Shown here: one piece after another, positions 55,180 to 64,000 of the stretch
Numbering within the stretch: position 1 is the first letter of the stretch
Layout of the letters: each line of letters begins with the position of its first letter
NCBI RefSeq assembly: GCF_002104995.1
Contig: NW_024468253.1
Span: 992,001-1,056,000, forward strand
Length of the DNA: 64,000 bases
Origin: Linderina pennispora
Lineage: Eukaryota > Kickxellomycota > Kickxellomycetes > Kickxellales > Kickxellaceae
Reading direction: 5' to 3'
Notes under the pieces: generated by a model
Databases searched by the model: none
Told to the model about the DNA's origin: nothing
Seen by the model: the letters and a program-made list of their open reading frames with translations, nothing else
Translations under genes and position numbers: made by a program

Positions 55180-56301
55180 ATGTCGGATAACTGGGAATAC
55201 ATCTATGTACGGACATCATCAGCAGAGATGCCGGTGTTTTATGCAACGATGGGGATGTGTTTGCTGAACGTACCGGTTGTTGGATATGCGATATACAACC
55301 GCAACTACTTGCCAATAAAGAGCAAGAATGTCTGGATTTCAGCAGGGATGGGACTCGGCATGACGATGTTTTGCGTTTCGTTCAATATTATCAGTGGGAT
55401 GATAGGGTTTGAAGGAGCGCTTGGTATGTGTCGGTTCTGGACAACATGGATGATGACTGTGTTTGGGTTGGCACTATTCCAGAGCCTGATAAATATGCGC
55501 CTGATTGTATACTACCGTGTATTTATCACACAGCAGACACATAGCTACAAGCAGTTTACGATCCGAAAGTTCCTGCGGAGGTACTGGCCGTTCTTTGCCA
55601 TGTGGTTACCAATGGTGATTACTGCGATCGTTGCATTTATTCTACCGGCACGACTCACGGTGGAACTTGTGGTGGATCACGGGCTCAATGCATGCCACAA
55701 CAACTTTAGCTTCCTTTACTTTATTATTGCGTACATTGTCGCGCAGGACATTGTCGCGTGGGTTCTGTATTTCCGGATGCGATCGGTGGCAAAGGCGTTC
55801 AACGAGTTCAAACTTGCGCTGGGGACAATTGTACTATTTACTGCATTTGTGGTACTTATCACGGCGCTCATGGTTTCGCAGGCTCTCGTATATTCATGGG
55901 GGCGCATATTTATTGCTTTTTCCAACGCAATATTGTTGAATTCGTACTTCCTCCTGATCTTGTGCCCCCCGATCTATGGACACATGTTCAAGCGCGAGGA
56001 ATGTATGCGACGGTTCATGGATGAAATGCATCAAGATGGGATTGTTGCACAGCAGGCACGCATCGGAAACGCACACAAGCAGCTGTACGGTATAGAAGAG
56101 GGCACAGACTCGTACCTTAAGCAGTCTAACGCAAGCGAAGGTGTACACGCAACATATGGCCAAATGCCTAGTAACGAAAGACACGTAGAAAGTGGAGACA
56201 GCACCATCCAGTATTCTGCATATATGCAACAGCTGACAAGCGTCAGCTCCACAAGCATTAGCATATCCAGAACCGATGGCCAAAGCCGATATATTCTTTA
56301 A
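55180..56301 (+). CDS. Seven-transmembrane receptor, copy 4 of 4
   Basis: Intact 373-residue frame. ATG 55180 gives MSDNWEYIYVRTSSAEMPVF, matching the start of copy 3; the open frame extends three codons upstream but without an ATG. Helices: VFYATMGMCLLNVPVVGYAI; NVWISAGMGLGMTMFCVSFN; VFGLALFQSLINMRLIVYYR; YWPFFAMWLPMVITAIVAFI; FIIAYIVAQDIVAWVLYFRM; IVLFTAFVVLITALMVSQAL; NAILLNSYFLLILCPPIYGH. Keeps YLPIKSKNVWI, KAFNEFKLALG and RRFMDEMHQDGIVAQQARIG...HKQLYGIEEG. Ser/Thr-rich C-tail, no added domain. Nearest relative is copy 3, pointing to a recent duplication. Confidence 0.9.
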   Translation: MSDNWEYIYVRTSSAEMPVFYATMGMCLLNVPVVGYAIYNRNYLPIKSKNVWISAGMGLGMTMFCVSFNIISGMIGFEGALGMCRFWTTWMMTVFGLALFQSLINMRLIVYYRVFITQQTHSYKQFTIRKFLRRYWPFFAMWLPMVITAIVAFILPARLTVELVVDHGLNACHNNFSFLYFIIAYIVAQDIVAWVLYFRMRSVAKAFNEFKLALGTIVLFTAFVVLITALMVSQALVYSWGRIFIAFSNAILLNSYFLLILCPPIYGHMFKREECMRRFMDEMHQDGIVAQQARIGNAHKQLYGIEEGTDSYLKQSNASEGVHATYGQMPSNERHVESGDSTIQYSAYMQQLTSVSSTSISISRTDGQSRYIL

Positions 56302-56884
56302 GTATATTTTTTCTAATTTGATTGCAGCATAGCAATGAATAAGGATATGCATATATCTATCTATTATAAGTTACAGATAGTAATCACTATTGCTACCACT
56401 TTCTGAGGTGGTTAGAGCACTTGTAGAGAATAGTCTGGCCTAAGCTTACAGATACAAAGATATTATCGGAGTACTGATGATTGCTTGGTGTATTTTTTTT
56501 ATTTTTTTGTGGCAAAGCATCACTGAGATACCAGCCCTTATTATTATTTTTCTAGATCACGATGATTACAAAAGCTGGCAAATGTCCTGAAAATCCTATT
56601 GCAGAAGCCGTAAGGATATGGCCTGCACTTGTAACTAGGATGGGGCATGATGCTGAGTATGATATCTATGATAGCAAGAGGGTAACAAGAAAAAAGTAGA
56701 CCGGTCAGGACTATTGTGTTACTAACTGATTTGACAAGTAACGACCAAGTTAGCTAAAATGCAGATAATCCATGATAGCAATTTATATGGATTGCTATCA
56801 GCAATCAAAAAGCAAATTAAATTAAATAGTATAATGTGATTAAGATCATTGTCGAATCCATAAGCAAAAAGTATGCAAAATATC
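56302..56884. other. A/T-rich spacer between receptor 4 and tRNA-Lys
   Basis: About 580 bases, A/T-rich, without coding signal. It includes the 3' UTR of receptor 4 and the 3' flank of the tRNA; no clear T-run terminator next to the tRNA. Confidence 0.5.
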
Positions 56885-56957
56885 AGCCCGACGGGGGGGT
56901 CGAACCCCCAACCTTGAGATTAAGAGTCTCACGCTCTGCCGATTGAGCTAGCCGGGC
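56885..56957 (-). tRNA. tRNA-Lys (anticodon CTT)
   Basis: 73 bases that fold as a cloverleaf: acceptor GCCCGGC pairs with GTCGGGC (one G-T), D-arm GCTC...GAGC, anticodon stem TGAGA/TCTCA around the loop CTCTTAA with anticodon CTT, and T-arm GGGGG-TTCGACC-CCCCC containing the B box. No intron. Discriminator base T, as I recall for yeast tRNA-Lys(CTT). Confidence 0.97.
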
Positions 56958-57757
56958 TGGATTAAGTGATTTAGACCAATATCTGAGCTATTTCACCTAC
57001 AAGTTTGTCATGTCGTAATCGGTCCATGATCGGATCACGACATGGTTACACAGCAACCGGACCAAATTGTTTCTTTTACCTCCATTCTTTTGCCGCTGTT
57101 TCGCTATCAGCGCTAGCTGCCCCTGACTATCGCGGGTCAAGTTGACTCCCACGAATGGATTCGATATATGTCCGACGCCCGACATCTACCAACAGGTGAC
57201 CTCTGATATGCATAGATTGGCTCTATTCGGATGTAGGAGCACTATCCCGCGGGCACCCAGCAGCCGATAACAGCATGTATTATACTCCGTTTGCCAAAGT
57301 CCATCCTGCCGAATGAGTATAAATATGGCTATGAGCAGTGAGCAACTTTTAGTTTTATTGTCTACTTTTTAGTATATGATCTCATTAAGGAACAGTTCAC
57401 TGAGTTATATTTCTAATTAGTTTTCCAAGTTATTAAGTCAGGACCGTTACAAGCAAGATAAGCGAGACAAAGCGAGACAAGAAACTACAATGTCCTTCAT
57501 GACAGATCCAGTCAGTGCTGGTGTTCAACCCACTGATCAAGCCTTTCTACTACCCCTTTTAAACACCACACCTCCGCTCCCTTCCGAGCCTAATACTTTT
57601 GCACTCTTTCACCGCTGCAATACTCTATTGCCGCTCTGCGGACGTTATCAATAACTGGGACAGCCTTCAATAGCAGCACAACCAGCAACCTCCTAGTCGG
57701 TGCCATTGCGCACACCCCAAGCATTATTAATATTCTACCGAGTTCAGCTTTGTTAGA
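56958..57757. other. tRNA upstream flank and probable LINE 5' region
   Basis: About 800 bases between the 5' end of the tRNA and the LINE ORF1. The LINE's 5' end is probably inside it, but I see no target-site duplication or clear border. A short direct repeat (AAGCGAGACA) occurs twice near 57455-57480. Confidence 0.5.
57318..57323 (+). promoter_or_regulatory. TATA-like box ahead of the LINE
   Basis: TATAAA 435 bases upstream of ORF1. It could belong to the LINE 5' UTR or be chance. Confidence 0.3.
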
Positions 57758-59527
57758 ATGTCTCGCAACAAGCACCCTGTCCCCATGGGTGGTGCATCCA
57801 TCAACCCTGCTGCTGCGACGGATTCGCATGTGGCAGGCGCATTCAGTGAATGCGCCCCGCCGGCCGATGCTCACAACTCTGCCTCTGCAGATTGTGAGCT
57901 TCCCATAGCAGGTGGCGCTTTTACACTGGTGACCCGCGACACCAGGCGCTCGGCCAAAAGCGCACAGACTCGTGATCACCCACGTAGCTCGGCTCACAGC
58001 TCAGCCACCTCAACGGCCCCTCACTTGCTGGCAAGTGCGGAGAGCCGCTATCCAGTCGATGAAAATGGGACCGATCCTGATGAAGCAGAGCTCATGGATT
58101 GGGCGGATGAGGGAGTAGCCGCCAGTGCTCTCGCAGGTACCACGGATCCACCAACTGAGGCTCAAACGTATGCAGGTGCAGCTGGAGCTCACCGTAGACG
58201 TTCTCGCGGCTCTCGCCGCAATGCCAACTGCAACACTGGGCAAAGCCAGCCCCAGACGCGTTGCCCGTCGGCCAAAATGGTCGCGGAGAAGGAGGAGTAT
58301 GCGGCGCTGGAGAACTCAGCGACAATCTATGTCCCGTTGGCAAACACGTTCCCCGACCGAGTCATGCAGGTTGAAGCTCACGTCTTTGCTGCACTCGGAC
58401 GTCCCGCGGTACACCCCAACCATAAGGACTACCCGATCTTTTCATTCACAAGGTCTGCCGACAAGATTGGTGTGACGCTGCATAACTTGGATGATGCAGT
58501 GTCTGTTACCAAGCAGTCCTTCGTGTCCAAGGGGATGCAGCTTCAGTGGACGTCCGATAAGGGGATGATCCACCATGTTGCAGTCTCCAACATCCTGGCT
58601 ACAGCGCCTTACAAAATCCGTGCTGCCCTTCGCCCCTATGGAGTCGTTACCCACTTGGAGCCGATTTATATCAACCATCGCCACCTTGGCGACTAGGAGA
58701 TGCTTCTCCATATCCCAGCCGGTAAGTCTCTGCCTGAGACTTTCAAAATGCACAGGCATCCAGTTCCCATTCCTATCCTGCATGGCGAATATGCCAGCAT
58801 GGCATGTCAGCGCTGCCTGGAAATCAATCCAGACAATTGTCATTGCGAGGGCTCAATTCGCCATCTTGCCCGGCCCAGCATCTACGATGATCTGACTGAT
58901 GAAGAAATGGAAGAGGAGTACATGGCCATTAGCAGCTGTGGTACTTCTGCTGACAAGATCACTGACCTGCATATGGATGAGCCTGCACATACGCAGCCCC
59001 AGCAGTCAGCCTCGGCCCCCTCTGGCCGCAAGCATGTCACTTTCAACGCAGCCTCTCTTGCAGCCACTGCTGCAATCGACCAGACGGCTACTAACCTCAA
59101 CACTGCGCCGACGGCTACTACCGCCGCTCTGGCTGCCTCACACTACAACACTGCGCCGACGACCCCTAGGGCCGCTCTGGCTGCCACACCTACCCACCCT
59201 GCCTCCACGACTATGCCTTCATCGGCTGCAGTTGTGTCTGAGGTCCCACAGACTGAAGACGTTGACGAAGCACAGCTTCTCCATGAGCAGTCGCTCTCTG
59301 TCTTTGATGACGATTTCACCCCTGGCTCGGACAACGGCGAGGGCTTTGCAGATTCTGAGGATGATGATGAAGCTCACCCCGCATTGCCTCTGTCAGACAG
59401 TATGAGAATGAATGACGATTCAACCCCTGACTCTGTAGATACTCGCAGAGGCATACAGCCCCGCAGACAGCAACCACCACGGCAGGCTCGCACAAAATCC
59501 CAGCAGGGCCGCTCAGGCTCGCAGTAG
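57758..59527 (+). pseudogene. LINE ORF1 (nucleic-acid-binding, Gag-like) with one in-frame stop
   Basis: A single frame from ATG 57758 (MSRNKHPVPMGGASINPAAA) to the stop at 59525-59527, interrupted only by TAG at 58694-58696 after HRHLGD. The N-terminal 150 residues are low complexity with an Arg-rich patch (HRRRSRGSRRNAN). The central part (ALENSATIYVPLANTFPDRV to IRAALRPYGVVTHLEPIYIN) has the look of an RNA-binding fold. After the stop, a Cys/His cluster ACQRCLEINPDNCHCEGSIR may be a zinc knuckle, though the spacing is not a classical CCHC. The C-terminus is acidic and Ser/Thr/Ala-rich with imperfect repeats of NTAPTATTAALAA. ORF1 proteins coat LINE RNA. The TAG could be decay or a readthrough site. 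Confidence 0.8.
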
Positions 59528-59567
59528 AGTCCTATACTCTCATCACATTTACTGACCTAGTGCTACG

Positions 59568-62500
59568 ATGTCTAATTGGGGAGATTATTCAAACCATGAA
59601 GACTTAGCGGCAAACTCAGTAGGTCCACCTCTGCATTCATCCTCATCAGGCAGTGCTTCTCTGCCAGCTCCAGCCTTATCTCTCATTCCTGATGCATTTT
59701 CTTCTGCTCTCAGCCCCGACGCTGCAAATGACAGTGACAACGAACCAGTCCATGATGTCTCTGATACTCACGACGCTCCTTACCTCGATTCAGCTGCCAA
59801 CAGTGATGCCTCTCCATAGGCCGAATTGACAGTTCCCTCACCACCAGCCTTTTGCTCAATAGCACGCCCGCGCATCTGTGTTGCCTTGGCAAACATGCAA
59901 GGAGCCAATAGCAATCAGCGCAAACTCATCGAATTTGAGCAGTACGTCAAAGATAATGGCGTCAACATCGTTTTTCTACAAGAATTCCTGGGCACCGACG
60001 ATCCAGCGACATGCCTATATGGCGCATTCAACTCCTTTCACTGCCTCTCTCCCACTCCGCATACACAGCGCTCAGATGGAAGCCCGTCACATTTTGACAC
60101 AGCTATCATGATGTCTCAATTACTTGGCACTGCTGAACTTCAGCACCGGTTCTCATCACCACGAGCGACTTTTGTCACACTTCCTTCCCAGCACTTATTG
60201 CTTGTCAGCATTCATGGCCCTTTTGGCAGTGATGCAGATGACTTTCACTACAACATCGTCACTGCAGTCAATCTCTTCCAGCAGCAAGGTTGGACTGCTA
60301 TCATGGGTGGCGATTTCAACATCGCGCCCACCCGTCACGACCGCCTCCATACCAATGTCGATGAGCGCAACTTTCATATTGTGCCGATGTACGCCATGCA
60401 CAATGACCTGGTTGATCTCCTTGATTTTCAGTGCCAACAATCTGCCACTGGCAATGACCGTCACTCCGATGCTCCATTTGTTTCGGATTTCACATTCAAC
60501 AGAAACCATGCTGGCTACCTCTCGCGGCTAGATTTGTTTCTGATTCCACGAGACTGGGCAGCTCGACCCACAACTGAGTATGTTGCCGGTTTGCCTGTTG
60601 CTGACCACAAGACAATCATGTCTACAGTCACGGCTGTTGCTCCAGCGCCTCGCCGTACACATCATCCATATCGTCTCGACCCCGCCAAGCTAGAGATCGA
60701 GGAGAACGTTGAGTATGTGAACGCTAAGTTTGCTGCCTACCTCGAAAACTTGCCAGCCCACCCCGAAGATATCGTGCCTGCATATATGCAGGTGCTAGAA
60801 ACAATTCTTGACCACTTCCGTAGGATGGACCTAAATCGGGATCGTCACCAGTTCCGCAGCGTTCATAAGAAGTATCGCAAGTTTGCTTACCTTAGCACCC
60901 AGCTACGCTGGCTTGACCCTGGCCCCCGATATGATGATATACGCAGGCAGATGGAGGCTACTGAAGAGGAAGCCTGTCGCACATACGTGCACATGGCTGA
61001 TCATGTTGCTAGACGATGCAAGGGCACTTGGCTGCGCAATGGAGATAGGCGCTCAACCTGGAACTACCAGCGTATACGCAGCTCGATTAACCCACCAGCA
61101 GCAATGACGATTTCTACACTGCAAGACTCTATAACTGGGCGAGTTGTAGATGACCGTAGTGAGATTCTGGATGTCGCACGCTCATTCTATAAGGATATGT
61201 ACAAGTCGACATCACCAGCAGCAGCCGACATCGAGCATCTGCTCTGTCTTCACCGCACATACCTGGCATCGCGGTCCACAATTCCGGTATCCTCTGCAGT
61301 CGTTTCAGTAGGCGAGCACATTTCGCTGCAACACCTTCATGATGCATGCAGACGAGCAGGCCGGAAACGGGCCCCAGGCCCCAATGGCATCCCTGCAGAG
61401 CTGTACATCGCATGTGAGAGAGCGCGGGAGGCGCTGTGGCACATCGCCAATCACATTCTGAATGATGCTCAGTATGTCACTCCACAGTTCACAGCTGGAC
61501 GCATCATCATTCTGTACAAGAAGAAGGACCTGATGGATCTGCAGAACTATCGGCCTATCTCGCTACTCAACTCGGATTTGAAGATTATCAAGAGTATCAT
61601 CACCCGTCGACTAGGAGCAGTTGTCAAAGACTACATCTCACCTGAGCAGTCAGCTATCGTCCCTGGCCGGAAGATGTCTGACAGTGTGTACAACGTCATG
61701 TCAGTTATGCATCACTTGGAGCAGCAGCCGGATCCGTCAGCTGTGGTGATGCTGCTTGACCAGGCTAAAGCCTATGACCGGGTTTCACATACCACATTGT
61801 TTCGCTTGTTGCGCGAAAACTACAGTCTACCTTCACAGGTTACAGCGCTCATTGAGGCGTTGTACAGAACAGCGACATCGACTGTCATGGTCAACGGTAT
61901 TGACTCACAGGCTTTTTCAGTCGACAATGGAGTCCGTCAAGGCGACGCCCTGTCGTGCATTCTGTTTGTCATGGTGATGGAGCTATTAGGATGCTCTCTA
62001 CGTGAGCATATGCCACCGCATGTTTCACCTACATTGCGTCTCGTATCAGGGGACGTCAAATTCACATACGCCATATACATGGATAACATGGCAGTCGTTC
62101 TGATGCACGCACAGCATTACCACCATCTGCAGACAGCACTCGACATTTATTGCTGTGGCACTAACGCTAAGTTCAACACTGCAAAAACAGAGGCGATTCT
62201 CATTGGCCATGATCCAGACAACCCAGCAACTTACCAGGGCCTACCTGTCAAACCTGTCGCTCGAGGCACACCAGTACGCTACCTTGGCGCCTACCTAGGC
62301 ATTGGTCTTGATTACCGCGACCTGGTCAAAGACACAATTGCGAGATTTTCTGTCTGTGCAGCCAAAGCCATCCACAGACATGCAACTCTGCCGGGTCGTT
62401 CATTTGCCCTGACCACCTTTGCTCACCCTTTGTTCTATTTTTCTGCATGCTTCATCCCATTTCAGACTGGCGATATAGACAAACTGAAGCGTCATATCAG

Positions 62501-64000
62501 TGGTATGCTGTGGGGCCATACGTGGCCTTTCCTCAACGAGAACCTTATCGCTCAGCCAGCCTCAAAAGGTGGCCTTGGTTTCACATCATTATGTGCCATT
62601 TATTGTGCAGTGGTGCTTAGACAAGCAGGCGAGGCCATGGAGGCCTTTGATCACATCCACCAGGCTTACGAGTCTGGCTCAGAAGTCCCAGAGACTGTCC
62701 CAATCTGGTCGCAGATCCTCTTGTCTGACTGGCAGCGCGACCGTCTCAACCTGGCAGGTAATAGTGGTGCCCCTACACCACTCAAAAAGATGCATGATCA
62801 CATTACTGGTTTCCTGTTCAACCCCTTTCTGCAACGTCACCGGCGCATTAACTTACGCAAGTCTGTCTGGCCACCTTTTTGGCTGTCAGTTTACAACCGG
62901 CTCATTCAAGCCAAGTCTCATCTGCGCATATGTATTGATTCAACAGCTCACTTCGGGCAGCTCCAACGGCTTCCGATCATTGGCACTGGGATAGTGACAT
63001 TTGACAACAAAAACTGGTACCAGCTCACTGGCTTTTATAAGTGGCTTCATTCGATTACCCAACCATCTGGCCATGATTCGCAGATATATCATCTACCATC
63101 ATTCACGATTGGAATTATTCCGACATTCACAAACTGGTTACACTATTTCTACAAAGGTACCTCGCAGGATGCGAAAGATCAAGGAGCAGCCCTTACTGAT
63201 GGCCTGGACCGGATACAGAGACAGATAGATCTTCAGGAAGCACAGCACGCAGAGACACACCATACCACCCCCACCAGATCTTACCTGGCAAACCTCTTTG
63301 TCAACCACAAACCCTCGGATATTGGTCACAATCACTACTTCAGTTGCTGGTCACGTACTACATTCACCACCAAACACCTGCAGTGAGTTGATGAGCTGAT
63401 TCCTTTCCCTCAGCCGCCCCAGCAGCTCTCAGCATTGGAGTACCCATGGATCAGAAAGACCACACCCTGGTCGATTTTTGCCCGCATAAATGCCCCTCCA
63501 CAGGTGCGTGCATCAATTTTTCACTTGCATGTCAATCGCATCCCCCGCCAGTACCACCAAGACTACCAGAGACACTGCTGCTGTGGAGCATTTGAGTCCC
63601 CTCAGCATCTAGTTGGCATATGTCCAGTTTCGGCACAGTTCTGGTCACAGATCATACCCAATTTCCTCCAAGTTGCTCACAGCATCCTCCCAAATGTCCT
63701 CGCTGAAGTGTCTCAATCTCTTTATGTTGAGTATCGCACTGCACTCTCCAGCAGCGGCCAAGATGATCATCCAATCCCACGACTGAAGCCGCCATCATGC
63801 TTACCCAAGCCTTTCCCACCGCTCATGATATCAGCTGATCATTGGCTAGTCCTCCCAGGCTTACGCTGGTCAGCTTTCACTGCACCTCAGATCTCATCCA
63901 ACTCTCGTACTGCAGTTGAATTCCAGAGAATCTGGGAGCTTGCTGCAGGTCTGCTTCTCTACTTTCTGGTTATTGCACGTCACGACGAGGCATATACCAA
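59568..64000 (+). pseudogene. LINE ORF2: APE endonuclease, reverse transcriptase, Cys-His C-terminus, with two in-frame stops
   Basis: One frame from ATG 59568 to the window end, broken by TAG 59817-59819 and TGA 63384-63386. Endonuclease (about 59870-60640): LANMQGANSNQR, the catalytic Glu in VFLQEF, GGDFNIAPTRHDR, RLDLFLIP and VADHKTIM. Reverse transcriptase (about 61330-62250): RKRAPGPNGIPAELY, ILYKKKDLMDLQNYRPISLL, motif A LLDQAKAYDRVSH, motif B GVRQGDALSCILFVM, and motif C reading YMDN (62076-62087) where YADD/FADD is expected; the NTAKTEAIL block follows. Beyond the TGA the frame continues with a CCHC-type cluster, CCCGAFESPQHLVGIC (63574-63621), typical of LINE C-termini. The second catalytic Asp of motif C is Asn, so activity is doubtful. 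Confidence 0.88.

Larger units (their letters stand above)
57758..64000 (+). mobile_element. L1-like non-LTR retrotransposon (LINE), decayed, running off the window
   Basis: Two long frames in the order ORF1 then ORF2 with an APE-type endonuclease followed by reverse transcriptase, and no LTRs, define a LINE. The RT block QNYRPISLLNSDLKIIKSII and the endonuclease-first order resemble the L1/Tx1 group rather than R2-like elements. No RNase H is visible up to the window end. There is no frameshift over the whole 6.2 kb, but three in-frame stop codons (58694, 59817, 63384). The 3' end, poly(A) and target-site duplication are outside the window. Confidence 0.92.

Noticed and set aside
1-64000. 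CRISPR arrays, operons or bacterial insertion sequences
   Set aside because: No spaced direct repeats, no Shine-Dalgarno spacing; introns and protein content are eukaryotic.

Overview
The window is nuclear DNA of a fungus. It has split genes with GT-AG introns, AATAAA and TATAAA signals, a nuclear tRNA-Lys(CTT), and orthologues of core eukaryotic proteins (tubulin cofactor D, Haspin kinase, Sgf73 of SAGA, a Lam/Ysp2-type sterol transporter, a Tis11-type zinc-finger protein). A BTG/Tob protein, an L1-like LINE and a family of short-tailed 7TM receptors make an early-diverging lineage more likely than an ascomycete yeast. My best guess is Kickxellomycotina or a relative; this is inference, not proof.

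Layout. 0-10.4 kb: two minus-strand genes, tubulin cofactor D (many exons, one intron of 1.16 kb) and Haspin, facing away from dihydroxyacetone kinase at 11.1 kb (+). 13-17.3 kb: a PH-domain, coiled-coil, polyQ protein (-). 19.3-21.7 kb: a tandem CCCH zinc-finger mRNA-decay factor (-), followed by about 3 kb with no convincing gene. 24.9-28.6 kb: three plus-strand genes (BTG/Tob, mitochondrial class III CoA-transferase, bacterial-type uracil phosphoribosyltransferase). 28.7-44.2 kb: minus-strand genes for a GRAM-VASt sterol transporter, Sgf73, a GH20 hexosaminidase, a monocarboxylate-type MFS transporter and a MIT-domain protein. 45.8-47.4 kb: a second GH20 paralogue (+) whose catalytic Asp-Glu pair is gone. 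48.4-56.3 kb: four tandem 7TM receptor paralogues (+). 56.9 kb: tRNA-Lys (-). 57.8 kb to the end: a decayed L1-like LINE (+) that runs off the window.

Two global patterns matter for any reader. First, many host genes are broken by single-base shifts, mostly one surplus base in a short homopolymer, between stretches that are otherwise perfectly conserved; this looks like uncorrected sequencing error rather than pseudogenisation. Second, the LINE has no frameshift over about 6 kb but carries three in-frame stop codons and an altered reverse-transcriptase active site (YMDN), so it is probably truly decayed. Gene ends and exon borders given here were read by eye from reading frames and splice consensus and should be treated as models.
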